Assembly (NCBI RefSeq): GCF_958295425.1
Contig: NC_081154.1
Coordinates: 12,126,938 to 12,190,937, forward strand
Direction of reading: 5' to 3'
DNA length: 64,000 bases
DNA from: Solea solea
Taxonomy: Eukaryota > Chordata > Actinopteri > Pleuronectiformes > Soleidae
The position numbers and the translations under genes were made by a program. The notes beneath the pieces were generated by a model, which saw only the letters and a program-made list of their open reading frames with translations, had not been told where the DNA came from and ran no database searches. This document shows, in pieces, positions 44,001 through 51,682 of this stretch (positions within the stretch are counted from its first letter, which is position 1; every line of letters begins with the position of its first letter).

Positions 44001-47000
44001 TATTGAACTTATGTGAAAAAATCTATGGGTGGTCCTATTAAAAATGAAATGTGTATTTTTTAGTATTACTCTTAAGTTCTGCTGGTAGGTCCCGCAGGTT
44101 GTGTGACTGGCTAAGTTTTTCCCTTCATCAGAGCTACAGAGGAAACCCCTTTTTTACTGCCTCTTGAAATGAAACATCTCCAGTTGTTATACATTCACAT
44201 TTGTGAGCGCCTATCCAATTAAGACATATCTGTTAAGCTCCAAGGACAGTTTTACGCAGAGAAATAAAATGATGTTGCTCCTCGAGGAGTCCAGGCACCA
44301 ACACATGCACAGATTAGATCAAGATGTTGCCTTGGAATGAGGCCCTCACCTGCTCTGTATTATCCTGCTGGGGAGTCCTGCAATCTGCTCCATGAGTATT
44401 TGTTGACTGTGGTGTCTGTGAGCTGAAATGACACAGGAAAGAAAAACATTTTGAGTTTTATTGACAATGGATAAGTTTTATTTGAACTCATGTATCAAGC
44501 AAATATTCAAAATATTCTCATTAAGATTCTCAGTTTGGGCTCCTGGATCTCAGAGGAACCAAATTTACACATTGTTTGTACTTTTGCAAATAAATTAATT
44601 GAGTAATTGCCAATGGAGAAACACAACTTTTTACCTATTGGTCTATGTAAAGGAACTATATAAGTGCAGATGTTACCGCATGTTACAGGAGTGCAGAACT
44701 ATGTGTAGGATGAAAAAGCCAATGATCCAACAGTTATTTGTCCTTTTTAATATATTACAGGTGTGCAACAACAACAAAAACTGTCACTGTGAGGCTCAAT
44801 GGGCGCCTCCCTTTTGTGACAAGACAGGTTTTGGAGGGAGTGTGGACAGCGGCCCCGTCAGATTAACAGGTAACAGTAACAAAACATGTCAAACGGATGA
44901 TCTATGGCAACTCAGGTCACGTCAGGTCATGGTTTGAGAATGGAGTGTTTGTCGTCACAAAAAGAGTCATAAGAATCTCCAGCATTTGCAGAGCCGAAAG
45001 CAAAACAAAGAAAGATGAATCTGCAGACATAATGACAGATAGAGTGTTATTTTCTGAACAGGCAGTGGGATCCTGACAGTGGGCATCCTGGTGGCTCTCC
45101 TCACTGTGCTGGGCGCTGCTCTGATCATCTGCATTAAGAGAAAGAATCTTCTGGGTCTGCTCCTCACCACTAAAAAGAACCCAATCGAGAAACTAAGGTA
45201 CTTTTTCCCCAGAAAGTGGCAAATAAACAGTTTTTTGTTTTTTTTTTCATCCCAAAAAACCTTTTTAATGTAACAGTGTTTGAAACTGCTTGAATATCCA
45301 TCACGGCTGCTGCTGAGTTGGAACATTTTTCAACTGGTCACAGTTTGAAGTCAATTACTGTAGATAATTTATTTTCATTTTATAATTTGGAATACATTAG
45401 CTTTGTAACTAATGTGATACAGTGTGTAATTAGCATCATTATAATTTGTTATTGGTATTCCAGATCAGTAAGTGCAGCTGTCAGCGGACCATCCACTCCA
45501 AACCAGCCTTCATCAGTGAGAGCAACTTCTGCGTCTGGACCGGCTCCGCCTCCGCCACACAGAGCCACCATCTTTAAGGTCAGTGGTTCACAGCTCACAG
45601 ACTACATTGCAGACAGATGCGACTTTAGTGCAACGTGTACAAACGGAGGAATATCAGTGCTGTACTCTTCCAGAGAGCCGCAGCTGTTTCCGCGCCACAA
45701 ATCATTCTCTGCAGGATTGACGTGTTGTTTTCACACAAGTGGCAGCTCATTCAAATCCAATTAAATCATCCCCCTCTATATAGACATGTTGAGGAGGTAG
45801 CGATAATGAAGCGTGTGGTGAACAGTGTGTTCGCGACACTTGAATATATTTCTTGTCATTAACAGCTGCGCATTAAGGGAAACTGTCAAATCTGCGTCTT
45901 TGCCCATATAAGCAATGTCAGTGGCGGCCACTTACTTGAGCTATAAAATCATCTTGTCACCCTGATAATTGCAAGACAGAGCAAGGATTTCTGCTGTAAT
46001 GACTCGTGTGCCTACATCACTGTGGGCCTTAACTACTGCATTAGTGCCCTGACATGCTTTATAATGGGAAGTGACCTGTGATCGATGGAGTTAGGGGGTG
46101 CTGAAATGAGACCAAAATTGACATTTGTGTTGCAGGGGTGGGTGGCACACGAGGGAGGCAAGCTGGTGTACATTACCATGGGATTGGTGTTTTCAGTTAG
46201 TTGCATGTGGTTTTCATTTGGGGTCAACGGCAAGAAGAGAAAGGATGCGAGGCTGCTTTGTGTAAGCGCAGTGCAGGTGAGGTCATTTTCCAGTCGAGCG
46301 CTGTGTAAGGACGGCAGGACTGCATGTGTTCAAAAGCCTGTTCTGTGTTACATTGTGTGAGTTTTGAGCGGTGCAGTTCTCACGGGGTCTAAATATGAGG
46401 TGGACTCAGTTTTTGTGTCTGATCTGGTCAGTATAGCAGTGTTAAGACCTCAGGGGATTCCTTTATTGTGAATTCTATGGGTCCAAAAAACCTGTTTATT
46501 CAACAGTTTGAGGGAATAAACACGGAACTCCTGCTCACCCCTGCACTGCTGGTATAAACACATAAAGGGACCCATACAAGTGATATTATATTGTTACATT
46601 GTTTCTGTGCACGAAGACGAAACATTCGGGAATAACAACAAAAAAAATCACCAAAGGTTAAGCACTGCAGCTTAAAGGAAGAAAAGCAAGCAGGGAGACA
46701 GGAGCGTTTGATTTATCTATCTTTGACAGCATCAGGAAGACGAGTGGAGGAAGAGGAGGAGGTTAACATGACTGTTTCTGATGAAAAGCAGACGTGTTCT
46801 CGTCTGACTGACTCCTTGGGCTCTGTCTTTCATCTCTCTGCAGCCTCCTCATCGAGGGCCAGAGGCGGTGCATCCGCCAGCATCCTACCCCTCCCACAGC
46901 CTGCGCAGACTGCCCCAGTGCCCTCCGGTTCACCTCAGCCACCCCGTCCCGCTCTCTCTCTCCGTGTCCCTGTCTCCTGGTCCTGGACAACTGAGACCGC

Positions 47001-50000
47001 TGGTGCCTCCGCCTCACCGAAGTCCTCCACCACATAACCATGTCACGCCCAGGGGGGCATCGTTTCGCAGTGCACTGCACCAAAACTCCTGCAGGATGGT
47101 CATGGTGAGTGCGTTCGCTGTCACCATTAGTTTACCGTTTTATTTTATTGTTATGTTATTCGCTGCGATAACTCCACTTTCACTCACTATTACAGTTCAT
47201 AACAACAGTGCAGGCAAACTATGTTTCACTCCACCTTCAGATGATGGTGATGTCAACTGTTTTCATGGTTCTTTCGTGCCCCATAAAAGTATATGCATGT
47301 TGACAGTTATGCACAGTCCCATAAAATAACGAGGTTAACCCAGGGAGTAGTGCCATCCAAATTGAATTCTACAACACAAACCACCACATAAATAATAGAA
47401 ACTCTTAAAGGAGGGGAGACAAAGATGTAACAGAGACTGGAGTGTGCAAGTATGTCCAAATAAGACCTGGTGATAAAGTTGCTGCCCTAGTATAGAATTT
47501 GGTTATAGCTTTTGTAGAAAGCCAGAGGTTCCTGGTGTAAAATCTTCTCACTCCCTGATTCTCAAAGATTCTTATTTGCCTTTGATCCGGTCTGACATAT
47601 TCTAGGGGCAAGAGAGGAGAGCGACAAATGAGTAGAGGTAGAAATGCAAAGTGATAAAGGGACGGAGGGAGGCTCGAGATAATGATTGGCAGTTAATTGA
47701 TGTGTTTTACATACTTGCTCGAGGCCCTCAAATGTGGAGACGCTGCCTTTTACAGTTAACTTGTAAAAATGTGGTTATCAACAACAACAACAACAACAAC
47801 AACAAATAAAAGAGATTTTTGCACAAATGAAAGTAATTATCAGCTGCAGGGTGTGCAAACAAGCGGATAAGTAAAAACAGAGAGGGACAAAATGTGAACA
47901 AAAGATCAGTGATGAGTTCCAGACGGAGACGAACCCCCAAGCTGACTGCAATTTATGTCAGCAAGCACGGTCTCGTCTTTTAGAAGTGCACTGACAATGA
48001 AGCCACGGGGGAAGCTGAGGTCAAAGACATGCCACGCCACTATCAGGCTAATTAGAGGTGTGTTAAACAGATAATGACATTTTAGTCCTGTCCACATTAA
48101 CGAAGGGGCTCACAGAAGCTAGCTTTAAAACACAACACAAAGAGCATTTTTGTCATTCCTGTGATATTCCCGCTGGTCAAAAAAAGAGAGCACATTGAAT
48201 TCTTCTTTGTCTGCTTTAGTTTTGCCAGCGACGCTATAATGTGCATAGCATTAATGTTTATAGCAACCCTCAATATTTGAACTTGAGAAATACTTGATAC
48301 TTAAATTACTTATACTTGAAAAAAGAAACGTCCGTCTGTAAGCTGTAATGTTCATGAAGTCACAGTTAATGCATGGATGACACAGGGGTGAACAATAACA
48401 CCACCTGACAATGGCAATGGTATCAATGACCTTTTTTAGTTGCTTCACCCTGGTTTCAAATCCTGTATACAGTATACCCACTCATTTTGGTGTACAAAAG
48501 ATGTTTTTGCAATACTGTTTATTTGCTTATTTCTAAATGTTAAATGGTCAAGGTAACATTCTACTTTTGTATGACCAGTTTTTTAATTTTGAAACCCATC
48601 CATTCATCCATTTTCTACAGCTTTATCGCACACACGAGGGTCAGGCAGGGCAATTTTACAGAGACAAACAACCACTCACACACACACTAGTCTATTTAGA
48701 GATTTCAAATAAATTGGGAAACACACGACAAAGCAAAATACACCATTCACTCATTCTCTCCCACTTATCCTTTGAGGGATGCGTGGAGAGCTCCAACCAA
48801 TCCCAGCTGATATCATGTGAGAGGCACACAGAAACAAACATCTATTTACTCCTACAATCAATTTAGAGTTTCCATTTAACCTAACACCAATCTGCACATC
48901 TTTGGACTGTGGGAGGAGGCCAGAGTACCTGGAGAAAACCCACCCACACTTGCAAACACCACACAGAAACGCCCCCATCCAACCAGGATTCAAGCCACCA
49001 ACCTTCTTATTGTGAGTCACCGGTGCTCACCACTGTCACACCAAAAATAGCTCCCCTGGTTTGTTCTGAGCCTTGCACTGCATATGCACTTTCAATACCG
49101 ACACTCACTTCTTTCAAACGCTGCTGGCGTTGCTACACCAGTAAAACAGGTGAGGATGCAGCGGTGCTTGGCGGGGTTTTGACCCCCGACAAGACGTTGA
49201 TTTTAGCTCTCTCAGATGCTCATAGTCGATGTCAAAAGTGGAGAAGTGAAAGTGATTCCTGTTGGCTACAGACTTCACCAGCAGTATCTTTAGCAGCTGT
49301 TTGGCAGCTTTGAGACATTTTGACAAAGCCTTTCCACCAATCCCCCATCACACACACATACACACACAGAGAGGAAGTTCTCTGCTGGGGGCATGGAAAC
49401 CTGATGGAGCCAGCAGGTTTTCGACTTGGGTTTGTGAGATATGGGTTTAGTTACTCTCTGCTGAACCTGCAGGAACATTTTTTTTGGCCATAATCACCTT
49501 ATAGCACATGCTCCATTCATTTCCCTGCACTGCACTTCACTTCACTTGGTATTGTCCTGGTATTTTAGACTGGAGCACGAGCCAGGCCCCACTGCAGGGC
49601 AGTATTTTAAACTGCATGATACTTGATGACATTTAAACTTATGGATATAAAGGTAAGACATCTGAGATTTGACCGTGAGGCTCCTTCCTCTCTGTGATGT
49701 TTTAGGGGGTTTTCCTCCAACCGTGGTGAAGAGGAAGTGAATGGAGACCAGATGGGGGCTAGCGTAGTAGGCCTTTTTTAGTGACCTCAGTCCTCTAGGA
49801 AAGATTAAAACCACATTGCAAATTAGTTGCTTGGGCAGAACTGCCCCGATGCATCTGAGACAAGGACACAAGCAGACCACGTTGCGCTCACTGTCTGACT
49901 CTGAGTGCCACCTGCTGGAGAATCTCTGTCATTATGTGTATGTGTGTCTCCTTTGTCAGGAGTTGGAGAAGCCCAGTCCTCCTCAAAAGCCCCTTCCTGC

Positions 50001-50308
50001 TGATCCAAGAACTTCTCGTCTGGTTCGAAGTCCAACTGTAATGAAGAGCCACACCGTCGTCCAAGGGCCTTCTGCTGTTTGTGGCCCAACACCAAAACCT
50101 TGTGTACCTAGACCTGTTCGACCTACCCCACACCCCAACAGGTGGGTTCCAGTCTTGCCTGAATTCATTTAAACAACAATGAAGCTAGCGTGTCTCAAAA
50201 AAGACATCATTTTACTTCACTTTTCTCCTTCTCTGCAGACCCAGTCCCAAAAAACCTCCAGCACTACCAAAGCCTTGCAAAATTGCCAACGTCAAATACA
50301 GCAGCTGA
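10941..50308 (+). CDS. adam12: ADAM12, disintegrin and metalloproteinase 12 (5' partial, 20 exons)
   Basis: Type I membrane zinc protease of the ADAM family that sheds cell-surface ligands and binds integrins and syndecans. Coding join: 10941-11019, 15679-15755, 16933-17122, 21945-22010, 23315-23386, 23806-23975, 24794-24878, 26745-26893, 36803-36980, 40411-40500, 40897-41092, 41193-41301, 42715-42913, 43542-43619, 44761-44869, 45062-45197, 45464-45578, 46844-47104, 49960-50141, 50239-50308. All junctions are GT...AG and keep frame, giving about 869 residues. In order: rest of the prodomain with cysteine switch, furin site RHKR, reprolysin domain with [12 protein letters not shown], disintegrin domain with [10 protein letters not shown] loop (no RGD), Cys-rich domain, EGF-like domain, one membrane helix, and a proline-rich tail of about 225 residues. 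Near-identity of the Cys-rich core to human ADAM12 excludes ADAM19. Exons 1-3 (signal peptide, start of prodomain) were not found and probably lie upstream. The DHX32 and BCCIP neighbours support the call. Confidence 0.95.
13933..14459 (-). mobile_element. Tc1/mariner-like element, internally deleted
   Basis: About 527 bp between TA dinucleotides (13931-13932 and 14460-14461). Inverted ends read cactatttggacaaaagtat and, on -, cactatatggacaaaagcat. On - the interior encodes the C-terminal part of a Tc1 transposase: [45 protein letters not shown], then in another frame [11 protein letters not shown] and SLPRKL. The N-terminal DNA-binding part and first catalytic Asp are gone, and a frameshift splits what remains, so it cannot move by itself. 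Confidence 0.9.
14047..14380 (-). pseudogene. Tc1-like transposase remnant (C-terminal third, frameshifted)
   Basis: Two overlapping - strand frames (14356 to 14138 and 14229 to 14047) together cover the end of a Tc1-family DDE transposase. The shift lies at about 14150-14180, just after HLWE. The last catalytic acidic region ([11 protein letters not shown]) is still readable. No intact copy is encoded. Confidence 0.85.
15679..15755 (+). CDS. adam12: ADAM12 exon 5 (prodomain)
   Basis: Acceptor ttcctcag and donor gtaagt bound 77 nt encoding [20 protein letters not shown] followed by TCAGI. This is the conserved CYYHG...STC prodomain block of ADAMs. It ends in phase 2 and joins in frame to 16933. 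Confidence 0.93.
15756..16932 (+). other. ADAM12 intron
   Basis: 1.2-kb intron. No repeat, RNA gene or coding pattern was recognised. A short open frame at 16287-16502 has no family features. Confidence 0.8.
16933..17122 (+). CDS. adam12: ADAM12 exon 6 (prodomain, cysteine switch)
   Basis: Acceptor tctctacag, donor gtaagg, 190 nt. It encodes [14 protein letters not shown] and then GTCGHDF; this Cys aligns with the cysteine-switch residue that keeps the ADAM12 zymogen latent. The C-terminal half of the exon is poorly conserved, as expected for the prodomain. It ends with the Arg that starts the furin site completed in the next exon. Confidence 0.92.
17123..21944 (+). other. ADAM12 intron
   Basis: 4.8-kb intron. 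Near 21140-21280 lies a stretch (ccaggttttggtctccatga, tggtcctgacgaggtcaatg) that resembles a dispersed fish repeat I have seen but cannot name. The intron ends in a long C/T-rich tract at about 21770-21944. Nothing else was recognised. Confidence 0.75.
21945..22010 (+). CDS. adam12: ADAM12 exon 7 (furin site, start of catalytic domain)
   Basis: Acceptor ctttcgcag, donor gtgagc, 66 nt. It begins [20 protein letters not shown]. With the preceding Arg this makes R-H-K-R, a pro-protein convertase site. [14 protein letters not shown] is the start of the reprolysin domain. Confidence 0.95.
22512..22842 (-). mobile_element. Non-LTR retrotransposon (LINE) 3' ORF fragment
   Basis: On - this reads as the end of a LINE reverse-transcriptase [14 protein letters not shown], then a decayed version of the usual R-G-R-P-R-T-R-W region, [13 protein letters not shown], and [14 protein letters not shown] where active copies have a [17 protein letters not shown] ending. 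It is broken by a 15-G run at 22587-22601 and by substitutions. It probably belongs to the L2/CR1/Rex1 group; the family cannot be fixed by eye. Confidence 0.75.
22587..22601. repeat. G homopolymer (15 nt)
   Basis: Uninterrupted run of 15 G inside the LINE fragment. Similar runs lie at 29762-29773 and 41601-41613. Lengths in such runs are unreliable in sequencing. Confidence 0.9.
23315..23386 (+). CDS. adam12: ADAM12 exon 8 (metalloprotease domain)
   Basis: Encodes [20 protein letters not shown] then YVDK. A tandem AG occurs at 23313-23320. The first AG, giving FQK, is chosen because ADAM12 keeps FQ(R/K)QGKD. Use of the second AG would drop two residues without shifting frame. Donor gtaaca. 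Confidence 0.93.
23387..23805 (+). other. ADAM12 intron
   Basis: 419-nt intron with a strong pyrimidine tract before 23806. No other content seen. Confidence 0.85.
23806..23975 (+). CDS. adam12: ADAM12 exon 9 (metalloprotease domain)
   Basis: Acceptor acctctcag, donor gtgcac, 170 nt ending in phase 2. It encodes [19 protein letters not shown], then [17 protein letters not shown] and KPHDNAQLI. This is the central beta-sheet part of the reprolysin fold and is strongly conserved with human ADAM12. Confidence 0.96.
23976..24793 (+). other. ADAM12 intron
   Basis: 818-nt AT-rich intron. No recognised repeat or gene. Confidence 0.85.
24794..24878 (+). CDS. adam12: ADAM12 exon 10 (metalloprotease domain)
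   Basis: Acceptor catttttag, donor gtacgt, 85 nt. The split Ser codon closes with t at 24794. The exon then encodes [20 protein letters not shown] and DQSGGIVM, essentially identical to human ADAM12. Confidence 0.96.
24879..26744 (+). other. ADAM12 intron
   Basis: 1.9-kb intron. Short open frames such as 26063-26380 have low-complexity hydrophobic composition and no family resemblance. No repeats recognised. Confidence 0.8.
26745..26893 (+). CDS. adam12: ADAM12 exon 11 (zinc site)
   Basis: Acceptor ttttgttag, donor gtgagt, 149 nt ending in phase 2. Codons at 26787-26822 encode [12 protein letters not shown], the full HExxHxxGxxH zinc site with the reprolysin Asp. Further on, CIMTPSTG supplies the Met-turn. 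All catalytic residues are present, so the protease is expected to be active. Confidence 0.97.
27339..27510 (-). mobile_element. Truncated tRNA-derived SINE copy
   Basis: Shares ccaatctcagctgacat, ggcaataggcgggg, caccctggacag and acaaacaaccatccactctc with the full SINE at 31759-32141. Only the 3' body and tail are present; the tRNA-like head is missing. It lies on - with an attcatcc tail at 27341. Confidence 0.8.
31759..32141 (-). mobile_element. Full-length tRNA-derived SINE with target-site duplication
   Basis: On - it begins with a tRNA-like head (ggtggtgtagtggttagcac, an A box; ggttcgagcccc, a B box). It continues through the body (ttctccctgtgtgtgcgtgg; cctcccacagtcc; ccctgcgatggactggcgaa) to the tail gataaagcggtagatgatga and a short gact repeat. 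A perfect 13-bp direct repeat ccacttccatggt flanks it at 31746-31758 and 32142-32154. The intact head and perfect duplication suggest a fairly recent insertion. Not a functional tRNA gene. Confidence 0.92.
32547..32877. mobile_element. Miniature hAT-like DNA element with 8-bp target duplication
   Basis: 331 bp with no coding capacity. The ends are tagggctgcaac and, read from the other side, tagggctgaaac (11 of 12 match). The flanks carry a perfect 8-bp direct repeat gtaacatt at 32539-32546 and 32878-32885. The interior includes tggtccataaaatgtcagaa and tcaaatgtcttgttttgtcc, which recur across fish genomes. Eight-bp duplication and the ends fit a non-autonomous hAT element. Confidence 0.85.
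36803..36980 (+). CDS. adam12: ADAM12 exon 12 (end of protease, start of disintegrin domain)
   Basis: Acceptor cgctcgcag, donor gtgagc, 178 nt. It encodes [23 protein letters not shown], then [18 protein letters not shown], the opening of the disintegrin domain. It is reached across a 9.9-kb intron rich in repeats. Confidence 0.95.
36981..40410 (+). other. ADAM12 intron
   Basis: 3.4-kb intron. It contains a dispersed-repeat piece at 39488-39600 and a short ggat repeat near 39337-39352. No other gene or RNA recognised. Confidence 0.8.
39488..39600. mobile_element. Dispersed fish repeat fragment
   Basis: Contains gcatttagcagacgctttta and taagtgacttacagaag, a sequence that recurs widely in teleost genomes, probably as part of a non-autonomous DNA element. 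The ends could not be fixed, and the superfamily is not asserted. Confidence 0.5.
40411..40500 (+). CDS. adam12: ADAM12 exon 13 (disintegrin domain)
   Basis: Acceptor catctgtag, donor gtaaaa followed by an A run, 90 nt in phase 0. It encodes [20 protein letters not shown] then [10 protein letters not shown]. The Cys spacing is that of the ADAM disintegrin domain. Confidence 0.95.
40501..40896 (+). other. ADAM12 intron
   Basis: 396-nt intron with an A run just after the donor and a C run at about 40786-40797. Nothing else seen. Confidence 0.85.
40897..41092 (+). CDS. adam12: ADAM12 exon 14 (disintegrin loop)
   Basis: Acceptor aatgttgcag, donor gtacac, 196 nt. It encodes [20 protein letters not shown] and then [11 protein letters not shown] and [15 protein letters not shown]. 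The integrin-contact loop reads [10 protein letters not shown], as in mammalian ADAM12, and has no RGD. Confidence 0.96.
41193..41301 (+). CDS. adam12: ADAM12 exon 15 (Cys-rich domain)
   Basis: A short 100-nt intron precedes it. Acceptor tgtgatag has almost no polypyrimidine tract, yet the frame and the protein ([20 protein letters not shown], then GNCGKD) leave no doubt. Donor gtaaga follows a split Arg codon. Confidence 0.92.
41302..42714 (+). other. ADAM12 intron
   Basis: 1.4-kb intron. It has a 13-G run at 41601-41613. The open frames around 41388-41787 extend across it but show no conserved protein. No repeats recognised. Confidence 0.8.
42715..42913 (+). CDS. adam12: ADAM12 exon 16 (Cys-rich domain)
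   Basis: Acceptor gtttgcag, donor gtgaga, 199 nt. It encodes [31 protein letters not shown] and [20 protein letters not shown]. This stretch matches human ADAM12 nearly residue for residue and is the best single discriminator from ADAM19. Confidence 0.97.
42914..43541 (+). other. ADAM12 intron
   Basis: 628-nt AT-rich intron. No further content recognised. Confidence 0.85.
43542..43619 (+). CDS. adam12: ADAM12 exon 17 (Cys-rich/EGF-like)
   Basis: Acceptor tctttcttag, donor gtgagt, 78 nt in phase 0. It encodes [20 protein letters not shown] then KCSGRG. The leading Met is internal, not a start. Confidence 0.94.
43620..44760 (+). other. ADAM12 intron
   Basis: 1.1-kb AT-rich intron. No further content recognised. 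Confidence 0.85.
44761..44869 (+). CDS. adam12: ADAM12 exon 18 (EGF-like domain)
   Basis: Acceptor tatattacag, donor gtaaca, 109 nt. It encodes [20 protein letters not shown], finishing the EGF-like domain, then the juxtamembrane [14 protein letters not shown]. In human the short secreted isoform diverges after this exon. Here the frame read through the donor stops after about 22 more residues. Confidence 0.95.
45062..45197 (+). CDS. adam12: ADAM12 exon 19 (transmembrane helix)
   Basis: Acceptor ctgaacag, donor gtactt, 136 nt. It encodes [20 protein letters not shown], a hydrophobic helix at about 45070-45135, followed by the basic stop-transfer KRKN and then [10 protein letters not shown] second AG at 45064-45065 would break the frame and is rejected. 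Confidence 0.93.
45464..45578 (+). CDS. adam12: ADAM12 exon 20 (cytoplasmic tail)
   Basis: Acceptor gtattccag, donor gtcagt, 115 nt, in frame on both sides. It encodes a Ser/Pro-rich segment with [15 protein letters not shown]. Little of it aligns with human ADAM12 from memory, so the call rests on phase, splice sites and composition. Confidence 0.8.
45579..46843 (+). other. ADAM12 intron
   Basis: 1.3-kb intron. Open frames at 45635-45862 and 46085-46360 are not flanked by convincing splice sites and resemble nothing known. Confidence 0.8.
46844..47104 (+). CDS. adam12: ADAM12 exon 21 (proline-rich tail)
   Basis: Acceptor ctctctgcag, donor gtgagt, 261 nt (87 codons) in phase 0. Pieces such as [10 protein letters not shown] and [15 protein letters not shown] resemble the human tail (NPRRLLQC; LPPLHRAP). 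R-x-x-P-x-x-P-like stretches are candidate SH3 ligands. The open frame past 47104 is intron. Confidence 0.85.
47779..47805. repeat. AAC trinucleotide microsatellite
   Basis: Nine perfect CAA units in the intron before the last two ADAM12 exons. Confidence 0.95.
48596..48705 (-). mobile_element. SINE fragment (3' part)
   Basis: On - it ends with gcgataaagctgtagaaaat then gaatggatgg, the tail of the same SINE family as 31759-32141, preceded by a shortened body (gttgtttgtctctgt). Internally deleted and diverged. Confidence 0.65.
48741..49047 (-). mobile_element. SINE copy, diverged, near full length
   Basis: On - it starts near ggtgtgacagtggtgagcac (decayed tRNA head), continues gtgggtgggttttctcca and cctcccacagtccaaaga, and ends aaaggataagtgggagagaa with an atgagtga tail. 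Same family as 31759-32141 but older. It sits directly beside the 48596-48705 fragment, so one may have inserted next to the other. Confidence 0.7.
49960..50141 (+). CDS. adam12: ADAM12 exon 22 (proline-rich tail, SH3 ligand)
   Basis: Acceptor ctttgtcag, donor gtgggt, 182 nt ending in phase 2. It encodes [20 protein letters not shown]. The block [10 protein letters not shown] is shared with human ADAM12, where this region binds SH3 proteins (Src, Grb2, p85 reported). Confidence 0.93.
50239..50308 (+). CDS. adam12: ADAM12 exon 23 (C-terminus and stop)
   Basis: Acceptor ttctctgcag. It encodes [20 protein letters not shown] then SS and TGA at 50306-50308. The terminal residues differ from human, but the last proline-rich motif (KKPPALPKP) is a plausible SH3 site. 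Confidence 0.85.
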
Positions 50309-50446
50309 GACTTTGGCCAAAAGGGACATTGTTGTAATTGAGACACTAAAGATATTGCACTATACAAAAGCTCTGAAAACCTTACAAAAAACAAACGTAT
50401 GGTGGTGTCCCTGAACTTTTGAATCAGGAGGCCTGCCGTGTCCCTT

Positions 50447-50472
50447 TGGTGCTCTGTCTCTGAATGGTGCTA
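50447..50472 (+). promoter_or_regulatory. Two adjacent miR-29 seed sites in ADAM12 3' UTR
   Basis: TGGTGCT at 50447-50453 (7mer-m8) and TGGTGCTA at 50465-50472 (8mer) both pair with the miR-29 seed. They start 18 nt apart, a spacing compatible with cooperative action, and lie about 140-165 nt after the stop codon. Human ADAM12-L is reported as a miR-29 target; conservation here is inferred. Confidence 0.5.
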
Positions 50473-51508
50473 CGAGTCTGAGCTCAGGTACATGTAAAGT
50501 ATTTATATTCTGTATTTATTGCCACGCAGTGCACTGTGCCAGACACTTTTTACTACATGAAGTGATGTAGAAATTTTACATTTGTTGTTTGAAACTATTT
50601 CACTTTTCTTTTTTTTTGCCATGTCAACTTATCTTTATGAAGGAGAGTGACTGGAGACGATGTGTGAGAATGTGTTTGCCAAAATGTCGGTACCACTTTC
50701 AACAATAATACCTTTTATAGACGGTTTACAAATTGATAATTAACACTTAATGAATAATTAATAAAGAAATAAAGACCAGACAGATTTCACTCCTTGATAC
50801 GGTCTCACTATTTGGCAAGATCATGTGGCTACTTACCACATAATTAATCTTACAAATGTTAACTAATTATAAATGGTTAAACATATGAGCTCACTATTTG
50901 GCATGCAACAAATAATCACTGTTGCCCTTTTTATCCAACGTGTTATGAATCTTATTCATTATTTATAAGAGTTAACAACCTAGGAACAAATCTAATTATA
51001 TACATTCTTCTCCTGTGGTGTTTTGTGGCAGTTGACATCCATAACACTACATAGCTGCCTCCGTCTTCTCTTCCCTTCAACTTGCTCTTTTTCTTTCTCA
51101 GTCCTATGTGACCATAATTCTTTCATGTTTTATGATGGTTGACATCTGTAATGTCGCAGTACCGCCTCTCCCTCTCCTCTTTCCTTTCCTTCGCACACCT
51201 CTGCTATAATCCAATTATATACCACTTATACATTCTCTATAAGGGTAGTCTTATTATCATGTGGGCCTGACATCTTTCTGTGGAGGAGAAGAAGGGAAAC
51301 CTTTCCATGAGTGACTGTGTCATGACAGATGAGAACAGAGGAGAGTTCAGGAGTTACACCTCTCGTTCATTTGCAGCTCAAGGTTTTTTTTCAATTGAAG
51401 CTGTGTGTAGTCTTGCTACAACCACTGAAAAACAAAAACACCCTGTAGTGGTAGTATTAGTATTATTCTATTTTATTACTATTACTATTATTATTATTGT
51501 TAGTCTCT

Positions 51509-51640
51509 ATATGTGTCCCTGTGATGGACTGGCAATCTGTCCAGGGTGTACCCCGTCTTTCGCCCTATGTCAGCTGGGATTGGCACAGCACCCCCGCGAC
51601 CCTCATGTGGAGGATAAAGCGGTAGAAGATGTATGGATGG
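51509..51640 (+). mobile_element. SINE 3' end (+ strand) in ADAM12 3' UTR
   Basis: Reads tccctgtgatggactggcaa, gtccagggtgtaccccgtct, gcgaccctcatgtggaggat and aaagcggtagaagatgta then tggatgga. This is the 3' half of the SINE family, here sense to ADAM12. The tail runs into the TTA/TTG repeat at 51640. Confidence 0.8.
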
Positions 51641-51682
51641 ATTATTATTGTTATTGTTATTGTTATTATTATTATTATTACT
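51640..51682. repeat. TTA/TTG trinucleotide microsatellite
   Basis: Alternating ttattg and tta units directly at the 3' end of the SINE copy, as expected when a microsatellite grows from a SINE tail. Confidence 0.9.

Larger units (their letters stand above)
47105..49959 (+). other. ADAM12 intron with SINE copies
   Basis: 2.9-kb intron between two tail exons. It holds an AAC microsatellite (47779-47805) and two decayed SINE copies on the - strand (48596-48705 and 48741-49047). Confidence 0.8.

Noticed and set aside
44870..44937. A short secreted ADAM12 form by reading through exon 18
   Set aside because: The frame stays open for about 22 residues, but the 192-nt intron contains no AATAAA, so a stable short mRNA ending here is not supported.
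47105..47329. Continuation of the ADAM12 tail frame past exon 21
   Set aside because: A good donor (gtgagt) at 47105 and in-frame joining to 49960, whose [10 protein letters not shown] block is conserved, show this is intron.
10941..50308. ADAM19 as the identity of the metalloprotease gene
   Set aside because: The Cys-rich block ([20 protein letters not shown]), the disintegrin loop and the DHX32/BCCIP neighbours fit ADAM12; ADAM19 differs at many of these positions.
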